Source: Bacteroides sp. AN502(2024) (GTDB lineage Bacteria > Bacteroidota > Bacteroidia > Bacteroidales > Bacteroidaceae). From it: a stretch of 64,000 nucleotides of DNA. The notes beneath the pieces are model-generated. The model was not told where the DNA came from. It saw only the letters and a list, made by a program, of their open reading frames with translations, and searched no databases. Below, one piece after another: positions 45,741 to 55,479 of the stretch. Numbering within the stretch: position 1 is the stretch's first letter; each line of letters opens with the position of its first letter. Both the position numbers and the translations under genes were made by a program. The stretch covers positions 343,929 to 407,928 of the forward strand of contig NZ_JBGFSP010000004.1 in the NCBI RefSeq assembly GCF_041227145.1, given 5' to 3'.

Positions 45741-46885
45741 TACTTGAATTTATCAAAATTCTTAATCACTTCATCCCAAGGACCCCTGTCTTCCTTGTCA
45801 TAGATATACACACACTTTGCATCCTTGAAATCTCGTAACCATTCTGCCAAAGAACACATACCACCCTCCACTCGCTTGCCGTAGTCAATCACCTCACTCA
45901 TACTGGTGAACGGCTCAAACTCCTTACGGTCAGCCGAGTCAATGTAGCCGTTTTCCATACCCTTAATCCACAGGTATGGCAGAGGCATGCCGGCAAACTT
46001 GCAAGTGGGATTCCATGCAGAGGCACGGAAGTTGGTCTCCATAAAGTAGTAGGTGCCGTCCTTGTCAATCAGGAACTCCACCTCAAACACGCCCTCGAAA
46101 CCAATCTCCTCGAACATGGCCTGTAGCTTCTTTTCCATCTCCTTGTTCTCAAACATCTTCACATCGTGATAAGGACTGTAGTAACCCTGAATAAGGTACT
46201 TCCACTTCATTTCAGTCACAATCTGCATCTCCTTACCCTTGTTGATAGTATAACCCTCCAGCGCCATTTCGTTCTCTTTATCTACGAAATGCTGAATCAT
46301 AATCAGCGGACTCTCAATCTTCTGGATAGCTTCCTTCAGTTCCTGCTCGTTCTGACAGATGTAAACATCAAACTTCCAGCTTCCAGAGTTAGGCGAAATG
46401 TCCTTCGTGATGATCGGGTACCACAGATTCTCAGGCAGTTCGTCATCCTTGCTGATCACATACGAGTCCAGCACATTGAAACCATGACGCTTGGCACACT
46501 GCTGAATCTCGTACTTGTCCATGAACTCGTTGATTCTGCCTGTCTTGCCTGCATTGTAAGTGATGAACTTATCTTTCCACTCGTCATAGTGCTCATCGAA
46601 GTAGCCCACCGACTTATCGTCCGAAAACACAATATATGGCTTCTTGCCTGTCTCCTCAGACAGATTGCCATATACCGCCATCAGCAACTTGAAACCATCC
46701 TCCACCGAATCGACGCGATGCAGTTCCGAGATATACTTACTCTTCGTAGCCACCTCATATCGTCTCTTCACCGAAATATACACAGGGTTAATGCCATTCT
46801 CGCCCAAAGCACGAATCATGTTCAGTGGATTGTAATGCTCCAGTGCAAACACAATGCACAAGTGTCCGTTATACTGATTGTTCAT
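45740..46885 (-). CDS. ATP-grasp family protein
   Basis: A 381-residue enzyme with ATP-grasp features: the ATP-binding lysine region WYPIITKDISPNSGSWKFD, EMALEGYTINKG, and the metal site EVEFLIDKDGTYYFMETNFR (E...N). It probably ligates an amino or carboxyl group to a sugar or peptide precursor. ATP-grasp genes of this kind are common in Bacteroides capsule loci next to the initiating transferase. Substrate not predictable. Confidence 0.82.
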   Translation of the reverse strand: MNNQYNGHLCIVFALEHYNPLNMIRALGENGINPVYISVKRRYEVATKSKYISELHRVDSVEDGFKLLMAVYGNLSEETGKKPYIVFSDDKSVGYFDEHYDEWKDKFITYNAGKTGRINEFMDKYEIQQCAKRHGFNVLDSYVISKDDELPENLWYPIITKDISPNSGSWKFDVYICQNEQELKEAIQKIESPLIMIQHFVDKENEMALEGYTINKGKEMQIVTEMKWKYLIQGYYSPYHDVKMFENKEMEKKLQAMFEEIGFEGVFEVEFLIDKDGTYYFMETNFRASAWNPTCKFAGMPLPYLWIKGMENGYIDSADRKEFEPFTSMSEVIDYGKRVEGGMCSLAEWLRDFKDAKCVYIYDKEDRGPWDEVIKNFDKFK

Positions 46886-46932
46886 ATCTTTAAAATTATA
46901 TATTGTTCAAAAAATGTTTCTCGTTGCAAAGT

Positions 46933-47517
46933 TTAATCCTCTTTATACACACCCTTGCCCGTTAGCACCGGTGCAAAGATGGCAAAGAACGTATGGATAT
47001 CCTTGCCCAAGCTAATGTTCTCGGCATACTCCGCATCCATCGTGAACTGCAAATCTCTGTCAGCCGAAGCTCTGTACTCAATATCCACTGTGCAGAACAT
47101 ACCTGCCTTCACATCATAACGCTTGCAGTACTGAGCATTCTCCTTATATGGTTCAAACTCCCAATCCAAAATAGGACGAGGTCCAATAATCGCCATCGTT
47201 CCATTGATGATGTTAAACATCTGAGGCAACTCATCCAGCGAAGTTCTGCGCAAGAAAGCACCCACCTTCGTGATACGGCTATCGCTCGCACTCGTTGCAA
47301 TACCTCCCATCTCGTAAGCATGGTTACACATCGTGCGGAACTTAAACACAGTAATAAGTTTCATCCCCTTTCCGAGCCTCACCTGTTTAAAGAAAACCGG
47401 CCCCTTCGAGTCAAACTTAATGCAGATAGCAATAATACACATAGGTATGCAGAACACTATCAAACCACATACCGCCAGAGAGGCATCAATCACTTGCTTA
47501 AAGAAATATTTATACAT
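46933..47517 (-). CDS. initiating sugar-phosphate transferase (PglC-like)
   Basis: A 194-residue monotopic phosphoglycosyl transferase that transfers the first sugar-1-phosphate to undecaprenyl phosphate. One re-entrant N-terminal helix (VIDASLAVCGLIVFCIPMCI) is followed by the cytosolic core: FFKQVRLGKG, VFKFRTMCNHA and LRRTSLDELPQMFNIINGTM with IIGPRP. The small single-domain form resembles PglC. It probably starts the repeat unit of the right-hand capsule. Confidence 0.92.
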   Translation of the reverse strand: MYKYFFKQVIDASLAVCGLIVFCIPMCIIAICIKFDSKGPVFFKQVRLGKGMKLITVFKFRTMCNHAYEMGGIATSASDSRITKVGAFLRRTSLDELPQMFNIINGTMAIIGPRPILDWEFEPYKENAQYCKRYDVKAGMFCTVDIEYRASADRDLQFTMDAEYAENISLGKDIHTFFAIFAPVLTGKGVYKED

Positions 47518-47550
47518 ATAACGGATCTTAATAATCTATAACTTATTATA

Positions 47551-47918
47551 CTACTCAATGTCCTTCTCCAGTATCATCAATGCGTTATTGGTATCGGCAG
47601 GATGATGTGTAATCATTACGTCCGGCTCACTGTCTTTTATTGTAGATTCTATAAATTGCACAAGTTTAAAAGATGTGGAACCGTATTCATTTCGATATTA
47701 GGGAATGTCGCCTCATATTTTCTGCTGACACCAAGAAACTTTGAAGAAGCATTTAAATCCTCATCAAGCTCAATATCTTCAGGACGAAAAGCGCGAGCTT
47801 TCGCTTCGGTACACATTATGGCAACATCAACGGTTTCTCTTGAATGCGTCCATTTATATATCGAAGCATCTGCTCCGAGAACTTCATCATCAGGATGCGC
47901 CACTACTAAAAATTTCAT
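47551..47918 (-). pseudogene. broken duplicate of the PIG-L deacetylase
   Basis: The first 80 residues (KFLVVAHPDDEVLGADASIY, then KATFPNIEM-like sequence) closely follow the intact copy at 44044-44721. At VPHL a 2-nt insertion (CATCTTTTAAA) shifts the frame and gives a stop. The shifted frame continues FKLVQFIESTIKDSEPDVMI and THHPADTNN, then ends ALMILEKDIE, so the last 110 residues are missing. It has the metal motifs but cannot make the full enzyme. Confidence 0.85.
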
Positions 47919-47954
47919 TATGTTAGCTTAATAACGTTGTGAAATAGTTGTTAT

Positions 47955-49307
47955 TTAATCATCTACAACTACTTTCCCACTGTTTTTATCTATTGTTAAT
48001 TTAGAGTAATTCGTCCAATCAAGATAATCCCATTTATCAATCTTGCCGGTTTCTTTATTCGGAATTGTCTGTGGACGTCCATAATTATAGGACATCATTG
48101 TCATTTTATCTTTGTCGGTATATGCAATCTCGAATTCCGCATCATATCCAGGTAATGCCGGACACCCTCCCATGAACATTCTCAACATTAGCATTTTTGC
48201 GAACGACTCTTCTGTTTGATAAGGCATTTCACCATTCTCTTTATCAATAATTTTTCGCACAACTAATTTGTCTGTGAATTCTTGTTTCGACTTCTCAATA
48301 AAAGTTTTGCGTAGCGAATAAATATCACTGTCGGTGAGAGTCCATGGTAGAATATTGTCAGTGAAATGGTATTCCAACTCGTTTAGACGTTTTTGACAAA
48401 AATGAGATGACTTTCTTTTGCCGTAACATTCAATACTATACCGCTTGGCTGCAAGTCTCAAAGCTGAGATAGAATAAGTTTTTGAATTTCGTAATAGGTC
48501 AACCTTTTTAGAAAATTCGTCTTCAAAGAATAGGGGACGATTATCTGTAAACCAATTGAATATATATTCTGAATCCTGTTTGGTAAATGAGAAAGAATAG
48601 ATTGTTGTTTTGAAAGATTGATCCTTTTGCATTTTGATTGAGAATCCTTTCTGCTCGCCAGGGCGTTTAAAAGGTTGTAATCCTATCGGTTTGACACGAT
48701 GAGTCAAACTTAAATCCGGAATATTTAATTCTGCAGCAAAAGGATATGAGTAAATATAGGCAATGTATTCTTGCTCTTCCGTTTTAGGGTGATAGTTGTG
48801 TCCATCGAAATCGCACATCGCAAAAAACATGGCAACATCCAAATCTGTTGTAAGGTCCAATATTTCGGTATCAATCAGATAATGTTGAGCTAACCCAAGA
48901 TAATCGACTTCGATATTGTGAAGATTAAAAAATTCTACGGCTGGATATTGGGAGATCAACAACTCAAACTCCACAAGTTTTAACCGTTCAAGGAATATTT
49001 CGTCTTGGGTCTTGTCACCACGATATAATGTTGGGTAGCATTGCGGATAAAACTTACGTTGACCACGAAAAAGAAAAACGTAATCCATAGCTACAGGCCA
49101 GAGACTGAATTTGCCATAATTATTCAGTATCACTTCAAATTTTCCAGGTGTGAGAAGAAATTTGGAATCGTTCCTTTCCCATTCCAGCAATCTTGACAAC
49201 TGATATTCAAATATAGCATTTTTCAAAATTCCGGGATTTGGAAAATGCTGCTCTGGTGGCATAAAATCCCAAGGTGTCAATGGTAAGTCCATTAATTGAT
49301 TATCCAT
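47955..49307 (-). CDS. FRG domain protein
   Basis: A 450-residue cytosolic protein. The FRG domain shows VFLFRGQRKFYPQCYPTLYR (about 77-96) and HYLIDTEILDLTTDLDVAMF (about 139-158), the Phe-Arg-Gly motif and the second conserved block. The rest is not recognised. FRG proteins occur in varied contexts, including toxin- and defence-like loci, and have no established activity. It overlaps the SDR gene by 1 nt, so it is translated with the capsule operon, which is odd for this family. Confidence 0.75.
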   Translation of the reverse strand: MDNQLMDLPLTPWDFMPPEQHFPNPGILKNAIFEYQLSRLLEWERNDSKFLLTPGKFEVILNNYGKFSLWPVAMDYVFLFRGQRKFYPQCYPTLYRGDKTQDEIFLERLKLVEFELLISQYPAVEFFNLHNIEVDYLGLAQHYLIDTEILDLTTDLDVAMFFAMCDFDGHNYHPKTEEQEYIAYIYSYPFAAELNIPDLSLTHRVKPIGLQPFKRPGEQKGFSIKMQKDQSFKTTIYSFSFTKQDSEYIFNWFTDNRPLFFEDEFSKKVDLLRNSKTYSISALRLAAKRYSIECYGKRKSSHFCQKRLNELEYHFTDNILPWTLTDSDIYSLRKTFIEKSKQEFTDKLVVRKIIDKENGEMPYQTEESFAKMLMLRMFMGGCPALPGYDAEFEIAYTDKDKMTMMSYNYGRPQTIPNKETGKIDKWDYLDWTNYSKLTIDKNSGKVVVDD

Positions 49308-50002
49308 TATTTAAAAGAATATCCTCCGTTGATTTCAATCAAACTGCCATTTACGAATGAATTGTCAATGCAGAAACGATATGCATCAACAATCTCGTCC
49401 ACTGATGCAAATCTGTGGATAGCGGTTTTTCGATATATGTTCTGCTTAATTTCTTCCGGCTTTTGTTTCTGCCATGGAGTTTCCACAAATCCTGGAACTA
49501 TAACATTGACGGTTGTTCCTGTACCTTCAAACTCTTTCACAAGATTTTTTGCAAGTGCATGTATAGCTGCTTTGGTGACACCATAAGCAAGAACCGTGGC
49601 ATGAGGCATAAGTCCCATTAGTGATCCTGTGAATAGGATTCTACTTCTATTCGGAATTATAGGAAAAAATTCGCGAACCATGATGTAGTGGGAGTTAACA
49701 GCGACTTCCATCATTTTATCCCAGTCATCATCGCGTGTTTCTGTAAAACTTTTGCGTATTGTTATACCGGCATTGCACACCAAACAGTCACAATGACACG
49801 TTCTTGATTTTACATAGTTTATGAATCGATATACTTCTTCGCGTGAAGTGTGGTCAGTTTCTATAGCTTCAAAGTTCTGCAAGTCTTCATTTTGGCAAAC
49901 TCCGACATAAGTGGCAAATACGTGATAACCTTTGCCAATAAGCATTTTTGCAACACCAAGGCCGATACCTGATGTGCCGCCTGTTACAACAGCGTATTTC
50001 AT
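49307..50002 (-). CDS. SDR family oxidoreductase
   Basis: A 231-residue classical short-chain dehydrogenase. TGGTSGIGLGV is the NAD(P) motif, NAGITIRKS the NNAG-type motif, ILFTGSLMGLMPH has the catalytic Ser and YGVTKAAIHA the YxxxK. It overlaps the cytidylyltransferase/oxidoreductase fusion by 4 nt. That pairing suggests it makes or reduces the polyol-phosphate or keto precursor activated by the fusion protein. Confidence 0.88.
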   Translation of the reverse strand: MKYAVVTGGTSGIGLGVAKMLIGKGYHVFATYVGVCQNEDLQNFEAIETDHTSREEVYRFINYVKSRTCHCDCLVCNAGITIRKSFTETRDDDWDKMMEVAVNSHYIMVREFFPIIPNRSRILFTGSLMGLMPHATVLAYGVTKAAIHALAKNLVKEFEGTGTTVNVIVPGFVETPWQKQKPEEIKQNIYRKTAIHRFASVDEIVDAYRFCIDNSFVNGSLIEINGGYSFK

Positions 50003-51348
50003 AATTCCATAAAGTTTTTACGTTCGGTAAATCTTCTCATTACGTCTGCCATGGCAATTGATTCCCTGCGTCTCAGACGAGTTGTTGAAAAGCGCTTATT
50101 GAGTATGCAAGATATAAATTCCTGTATCTCATATCTCAATCCTGCACCATCCCACTGATAGAAAAACTTTTTATTTCTGTTTTGGTCCTCGTAACGTAGT
50201 TCAAAATAATCAGTTTTCCACCATGGCGCAGGCACATAGGCATATCCCTTAGTGCCGGATATAACAAGATTGCCTTCCGTTTTTACGCCCAAGCCGACCT
50301 TGAATGAACATACGGCATGAGAATAGCGGAATACTCCCTTTGTGTACATATCCACACCGTCTTTCATACGTGAGTAGATGTTCAGATTTTTAAAGTCAGT
50401 ACCTAAAAGTTTGAATATAGGCAACAATGGATAGCTACCAAGCTCATACATAGAGCCTCCGGCCTGAGCCGGGTCAAACTCTCTTAGGGTCATGTCGTCA
50501 TCCCACAATTTTGACAACGATGCTTCAACATCCACCACATCACCGATAACGCCACTCTTAATCATTACCATAAGATGATTGAAAGCTGGACAGTGGGCGG
50601 TCTTATTTGCCTCCATAAGAATCAGACCTTTGGACTCAGACAATGAAAACAATTCCTTTGCCTCACTCTCTTTAAGCACCATCGGTGTTTCACAAAGCAC
50701 ATGTTTTCCGCGTTCTAAGGATTCCTTAATGAGCGAATAGTGCGAAAGGTGTGGTGTCGCGATGTAGACTGCATCAACAGAGCTGTATAATTCATCTAAA
50801 CTTTGACTGAAGAAAGGCATATTGTGCCGAACCGAAAATTCTGCATTTCGTTTTATATCTGTATCGTATGCGGTGCGAATTACAATGCCATTTACAACAG
50901 ATGCTTCATAGGGGAAGCGATTGGCAACACGTCCACAACCTATTATCCCGACATTTACATCTATGGTTGACTTTGCACGAAGCTGCGTCGAACTTATCCC
51001 TTGCGTTCGTGGTAAGTAAACTACTTTGCAATACTCATTGAGGTAGTCAAACTTACCTTCCCAGTCGCTACCGATAGCAAATATATCGACATTATACCTT
51101 TGTATATCATCGATTTTTTGCCCGATGTAATCTTCTATAATTACCGCATCAGCATAACCTGTAGCTTTAACAGCCTCAACTCTTTCGAGAACATTGTTTC
51201 GAACATTTAGCTTGCCTCTAGCACGGTCATAACTATCGCTCGTCACGCCGACAATAAGATAGTCACCCAATTCCTTAGCTCGTCGCAAAAGATTGAGATG
51301 TCCTTGATGAAGTAAATCGTATGTACCGTATGTAATAACTTTTTTCAT
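49999..51348 (-). CDS. TagD-type cytidylyltransferase fused to Gfo/Idh oxidoreductase
   Basis: A 449-residue two-domain protein. Residues 1-128 are a glycerol-3-phosphate cytidylyltransferase-like nucleotidyltransferase with HQGH (14-17), an RYNVDIFAIGSDWEGKFD segment and ISSTQLR (118-124). Residues 131-449 are a Gfo/Idh/MocA oxidoreductase with NVGIIGCGRVAN (132-143) and GGSMYELGSYPLL. The usual EKP motif reads ETP (Thr221), so the catalytic Lys is replaced. I infer that it makes a CDP-activated polyol for the adjacent CDP-glycerol-type transferase. The two-in-one layout echoes Bcs1/TarIJ but with different folds. Confidence 0.88.
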   Translation of the reverse strand: MKKVITYGTYDLLHQGHLNLLRRAKELGDYLIVGVTSDSYDRARGKLNVRNNVLERVEAVKATGYADAVIIEDYIGQKIDDIQRYNVDIFAIGSDWEGKFDYLNEYCKVVYLPRTQGISSTQLRAKSTIDVNVGIIGCGRVANRFPYEASVVNGIVIRTAYDTDIKRNAEFSVRHNMPFFSQSLDELYSSVDAVYIATPHLSHYSLIKESLERGKHVLCETPMVLKESEAKELFSLSESKGLILMEANKTAHCPAFNHLMVMIKSGVIGDVVDVEASLSKLWDDDMTLREFDPAQAGGSMYELGSYPLLPIFKLLGTDFKNLNIYSRMKDGVDMYTKGVFRYSHAVCSFKVGLGVKTEGNLVISGTKGYAYVPAPWWKTDYFELRYEDQNRNKKFFYQWDGAGLRYEIQEFISCILNKRFSTTRLRRRESIAMADVMRRFTERKNFMEL

Positions 51349-52529
51349 TATACTTCTTTCCCAAATAGTTTTTCAATACATATATTAGTGGCATTACCAC
51401 CAATCCCGGTATATTTCATTTTGAACTTTCTACTATTTAAGGATTCTTTAGAATAATCCATATTCAGTAGATGATTTATCACCTGGTCTTCAGACCTCAT
51501 TACCCCTGAGGGCATCTCTTTCTCAAAATCTAAATTAACACCTCTAGTATTGCAATAGTGTTCATAATCATATGCAAAGCATATGATAGGCCGTTCAAGT
51601 ATTGAATAATCTGCGATACAAGCAGAATAATCAGAAATTAATATATCACTAATCTTGAACAATTTATTTATAGATGGATATTCTGAAACATCACGAACAA
51701 AATCATTAAACTGTATGCCTAACAATCTATTTGTGTAAGCATGTATCCTAATAAGTAGGATATATCTGTCACTTAGAGTGTTCTCCCACTTCTTAATATC
51801 GATAGGAGGTGCAATGGCATAAGAATTACCTCCATCGTCACTGTCACGCCACGTTGGAGCGTATAGAATGATTTGTTTATCATTTGTTACACCAAGTTCT
51901 TTTTTGATGTCATCTACTTCATCAGCCGAAATATTGTACAATTCATCGTTACGTGGTAAACCAGATGGAACTAAATGATTTTCACGTACATTGAATGAGT
52001 TCATTAAAACGTTCTTTTGGTAGTCACTTTCATAACACATGAAATCAACATGACTAAAATCATCATTTCCACGAGCATCAACCGTATCAATACTTTTCAA
52101 TGCCACCCCATGCCAAGTATTAAGATAAGTACATTCTTTCTTTTTGTACTTCAGACCTCTTTCGATATTTACACAAGTTATCCAATATCGAGCTTTAAGA
52201 GTATATTTAAAGTAGCTTAGAGTATCAGTTTTTATAACCTTAGCCGACCCTGGGATGATAGTGTTAATCGGGTCATCAACAGCCCATACAAATGTATAAT
52301 CTTTGAATCTGTCTTGCTGAATCAATTTCTCATATATAGCTCTCGGACTATCGTTATATCTTCTTGAGTGTCCCGAAAATACAATTAACATAGGATTTAT
52401 AGGAATGAATACCCCCCATATTTTAAACACATTGCTCATAACAACCTTATAGCATTGATAAGCAATTTTATTATGCTTGAGAATATAATCAATTCTCGCA
52501 CGTATTCCACTTATTTTTTTCTCTGCCAT
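51348..52529 (-). CDS. CDP-glycerol glycerophosphotransferase family protein
   Basis: A 393-residue TagB/TagF-type polyol-phosphate transferase. NTWHGV (137-142), YAPTWRD (223-229) and SDYSACIADY (299-308) are the family's conserved blocks; the His of the first and the last motif bind substrate and CDP. It would move a polyol phosphate from a CDP donor onto a capsule sugar. Start and stop overlap neighbours by one base or less, so it is translationally coupled with the fusion gene. Confidence 0.9.
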   Translation of the reverse strand: MAEKKISGIRARIDYILKHNKIAYQCYKVVMSNVFKIWGVFIPINPMLIVFSGHSRRYNDSPRAIYEKLIQQDRFKDYTFVWAVDDPINTIIPGSAKVIKTDTLSYFKYTLKARYWITCVNIERGLKYKKKECTYLNTWHGVALKSIDTVDARGNDDFSHVDFMCYESDYQKNVLMNSFNVRENHLVPSGLPRNDELYNISADEVDDIKKELGVTNDKQIILYAPTWRDSDDGGNSYAIAPPIDIKKWENTLSDRYILLIRIHAYTNRLLGIQFNDFVRDVSEYPSINKLFKISDILISDYSACIADYSILERPIICFAYDYEHYCNTRGVNLDFEKEMPSGVMRSEDQVINHLLNMDYSKESLNSRKFKMKYTGIGGNATNICIEKLFGKEV

Positions 52530-52530
52530 T

Positions 52531-53730
52531 TTATTGTAATATCTTGTTTATTGCATTTATCACAATGTCCAAATTAGACTTACGACTTAAATATTTATTT
52601 GCAAACTTTTTACTATTAATTCCCCAATTGTAGATTTCATTTCTATCCATTTGGGCTATACGTTTAAACGCATTAGCCAAAGAATTAACATCATCCGGTT
52701 CTACAACTATACCACATTTTGCCTCATGTATGTACCGAGAAGATGCACTCGGAGAATCGATACTCGCCAAGATCGCCTTTCCTGAAAGCATATACGACGT
52801 AATTTTGGATGGGAGACATAATCCTGCATACCCTTTAGGCAATGCAACTAGCAAGACATCAGCTTCCGCCTGTACATTGGGAACCTGTGATCGAGGAACA
52901 GAAGAGAATGTAACATTGTCAAGTCCTAATTCTTTTGTAAGTATCTGACAATGTTTTTTATTTGTTCCACTTCCATAAATCCTTAACTCTGCATTTTGTA
53001 GATCTGCATTGGCAAATGCTGATATCATTAGTTCTACATTGGCATGTGCATTGACACTACCAACAAATTGAAAAATTATTTTATCATTATTTAGATGAGC
53101 GATATTGTTGACATAAACATCATCATTCTGCCAATTATTAACAATTAAATAATGGTCTTTGGGAATATTCCTTGTGTTTGACAGATAGTTTGCCATTTCT
53201 TCAGAAATGGTACGAACCAAATATGATTTTTTCTGGTAGAACTTATCCATATTCATTAGGATATGTGATAATGCCCTTTTGAAAATATTTTTTGTAGAAA
53301 TGCCCAAAACGCTCTCCGGATAAATATCTTGAATTGGAACAATATATGGGATGCCATATTTTACCGCTGATTTAGCAACTAAATAGCATCCAAATAGTTG
53401 CCAACTTGCATTATATATGAAATCTATATAATTTCTGTGTCGTTTTATATAAGAGGCACATACTTTCCCAAAGCTTATGCTCTCACGTAGCCGCCCTAAC
53501 ATTTTTGATTGAGGATAAATATAGGATTTAAGTGTTATGCATGTAAAAGGAAGATCATCTGGTAACAATGGCTCTGGATAGCGCACTCCGATTGGACGAG
53601 AAGGCATCGGACGAAGAACAGTAACGTCATAGTCGTTGCTTAAAGCACAGGCTAAATCATAATTAAGATAAGCCGATGTTAATGGCTCAGGAGGGAATAC
53701 TCCCGAAATAATAATTATTTTCTTTCTCAT
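52531..53730 (-). CDS. glycosyltransferase family 4
   Basis: A 399-residue GT-B glycosyltransferase. The N-terminal domain begins [20 protein letters not shown]. The C-terminal donor-binding domain has [20 protein letters not shown] and the region [20 protein letters not shown] with the retained E/K contacts of GT4 enzymes. It adds one sugar of the repeat. Acceptor and donor are not predictable. Confidence 0.87.
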   Translation of the reverse strand: MRKKIIIISGVFPPEPLTSAYLNYDLACALSNDYDVTVLRPMPSRPIGVRYPEPLLPDDLPFTCITLKSYIYPQSKMLGRLRESISFGKVCASYIKRHRNYIDFIYNASWQLFGCYLVAKSAVKYGIPYIVPIQDIYPESVLGISTKNIFKRALSHILMNMDKFYQKKSYLVRTISEEMANYLSNTRNIPKDHYLIVNNWQNDDVYVNNIAHLNNDKIIFQFVGSVNAHANVELMISAFANADLQNAELRIYGSGTNKKHCQILTKELGLDNVTFSSVPRSQVPNVQAEADVLLVALPKGYAGLCLPSKITSYMLSGKAILASIDSPSASSRYIHEAKCGIVVEPDDVNSLANAFKRIAQMDRNEIYNWGINSKKFANKYLSRKSNLDIVINAINKILQ

Positions 53731-54362
53731 CGCTGTATAATCCTTTTTAGCGCTTCAATATCAATATTATCTTGAAACAGATGAATGTTTTTACGTAATA
53801 CACAATCCGTTCTTGACCACCACTGAATATGTTCCAATTCTTCAATAACATCCCTATCAAACCTATAGCGAATAATTCGTGCTGGAACACCTCCAACTAT
53901 CGCGAATGGTGGAACATCTTTAGTAACTACTGCTCCGGCACCAATAATAGCTCCATTTCCTATTTTTACGCCTCCAAGGATTAAGGAGCGGCAACCAATC
54001 CAAACATCATTCCCAATCTTAACTCTGTGAAAAGGATATACCGTTGTTTTATTAGCCCAGCTATGCCCTGTACCATTTTTCTTCTCCGTAAAAATAGGAG
54101 ATGTCGAAAGCTTGTTAAGAGTGTGTGTACCCATACCAATATGACATTCATTTGCTACAGAACAAAAGTTACCAATACTTACATGGACAAGTGTTGTGTG
54201 ATTCCCAATATATGTGTATTTGCCAATTTTAGAATTAACAATCTTTGCATGCGCATATACTTTGGCCTCCTTACATATGTCGGAAACATCATCTACAAAT
54301 GACATAACCGAAACAGCAGGGTTGAATAGATTTTTAATTAACCCTTTAAGATATTGAATCAT
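53727..54362 (-). CDS. CatB-related hexapeptide O-acetyltransferase
   Basis: A 211-residue left-handed beta-helix acetyltransferase. Hexapeptide repeats are visible ([20 protein letters not shown] and [20 protein letters not shown]), with catalytic-site HTLNK and the [15 protein letters not shown] loop. It probably O-acetylates a capsule sugar. It overlaps both neighbours (4 and 17 nt). Confidence 0.88.
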   Translation of the reverse strand: MIQYLKGLIKNLFNPAVSVMSFVDDVSDICKEAKVYAHAKIVNSKIGKYTYIGNHTTLVHVSIGNFCSVANECHIGMGTHTLNKLSTSPIFTEKKNGTGHSWANKTTVYPFHRVKIGNDVWIGCRSLILGGVKIGNGAIIGAGAVVTKDVPPFAIVGGVPARIIRYRFDRDVIEELEHIQWWSRTDCVLRKNIHLFQDNIDIEALKRIIQR

Positions 54363-55479
54363 ATATTACTTTTTTGAAAGTCTCAAGTTGAAAATGTGGA
54401 GTCCAATAATTATCTATCTCGGACATACAGTCTTTTCTTACCTGATGACGAATATTCTTCTTTCCTTCAATCCACCTTATAATACAATTCGACAACGACG
54501 TAATATCATTATAATCAAAAAAACTTCCGGTAATTCCTTGTTTAATCGACTCAAATTCAGGCATTTGATATGAAAAATTATTGTGAGTTATAACCGGACA
54601 TCCAAACACCATGGCATGTATTGCAGTTAATCCTACATTCCCTGGCGATACACATAAATCTGCGTTATAGATTAGATTTCCTAATATACATTCATCATAG
54701 CATGCTCCATAAAACCAAACATTTTTTTCAAGGCCTAATTCCTTTGAAAGCTGCTTGAGTTCTTCAATCATTTCGCCTGAGCCTATAAAAGTCAAATTGA
54801 AGTTGTAACCTTTTTTACTGCAACCTTTTAGAGCTTTTAATATTTGGTCCAGTTTCTTTATTTTGGTTAGCCTGCCAACAAAGATCAGATTATGATTTTC
54901 ATTGTTAAAATGATTTTTAAAAATCGGATTAATTGTCAACAAGTTTCTGATAGAGATTTGTTCATCGTATGCCAATGAATTATGAATTGTATATTGTTTA
55001 GAATCATCTATACCCTCTTTAATCGCCAATTGTCTTCCATAATTTCCGTAGAAGAAGTTTCCCCCATTCGGCAACTTAAGAATCAGCTTGTTAAAAAAGC
55101 GTTTAACACCTTTTTCCTTACCATACCATCCATGAGTCCACGCATATACTTTCTTCCTTGGACATAATCTGGATAAAAAAAGGAAAAGCCATGTGCTTGC
55201 CACTCTAGACTCGCCCAAGATTATATAAGCGTCATAATCCTTATTGAGTAGTCCTATAATTTGTTTACGATATATTATCGGGCCGAACTTAATTGTATCA
55301 ACCTCATGAATATCTCCCTTCAACAGAGAGTAGTCCATTTTCTTTATGTCTAAATAATTCTTGCCGAAATAAAAGCTGCAATCAAACTCCTGATCTAATA
55401 GTTTGAATATACTTTCTCTATAATGCTGAGCAAAATTATATATAATACATATTCTTTTTTTACGATTATTATCTGGCAT
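54346..55479 (-). CDS. glycosyltransferase family 4
   Basis: A 377-residue GT-B enzyme. The N-terminal part begins [20 protein letters not shown]. The donor site shows [20 protein letters not shown] and [18 protein letters not shown], then [20 protein letters not shown] (the E-x7-E-like region). Start at 55479 (MPDNNRKKR) gives an 11-nt overlap with the polymerase gene; the longer frame would overlap by 59 nt. Confidence 0.87.
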   Translation of the reverse strand: MPDNNRKKRICIIYNFAQHYRESIFKLLDQEFDCSFYFGKNYLDIKKMDYSLLKGDIHEVDTIKFGPIIYRKQIIGLLNKDYDAYIILGESRVASTWLFLFLSRLCPRKKVYAWTHGWYGKEKGVKRFFNKLILKLPNGGNFFYGNYGRQLAIKEGIDDSKQYTIHNSLAYDEQISIRNLLTINPIFKNHFNNENHNLIFVGRLTKIKKLDQILKALKGCSKKGYNFNLTFIGSGEMIEELKQLSKELGLEKNVWFYGACYDECILGNLIYNADLCVSPGNVGLTAIHAMVFGCPVITHNNFSYQMPEFESIKQGITGSFFDYNDITSLSNCIIRWIEGKKNIRHQVRKDCMSEIDNYWTPHFQLETFKKVIYDSIS

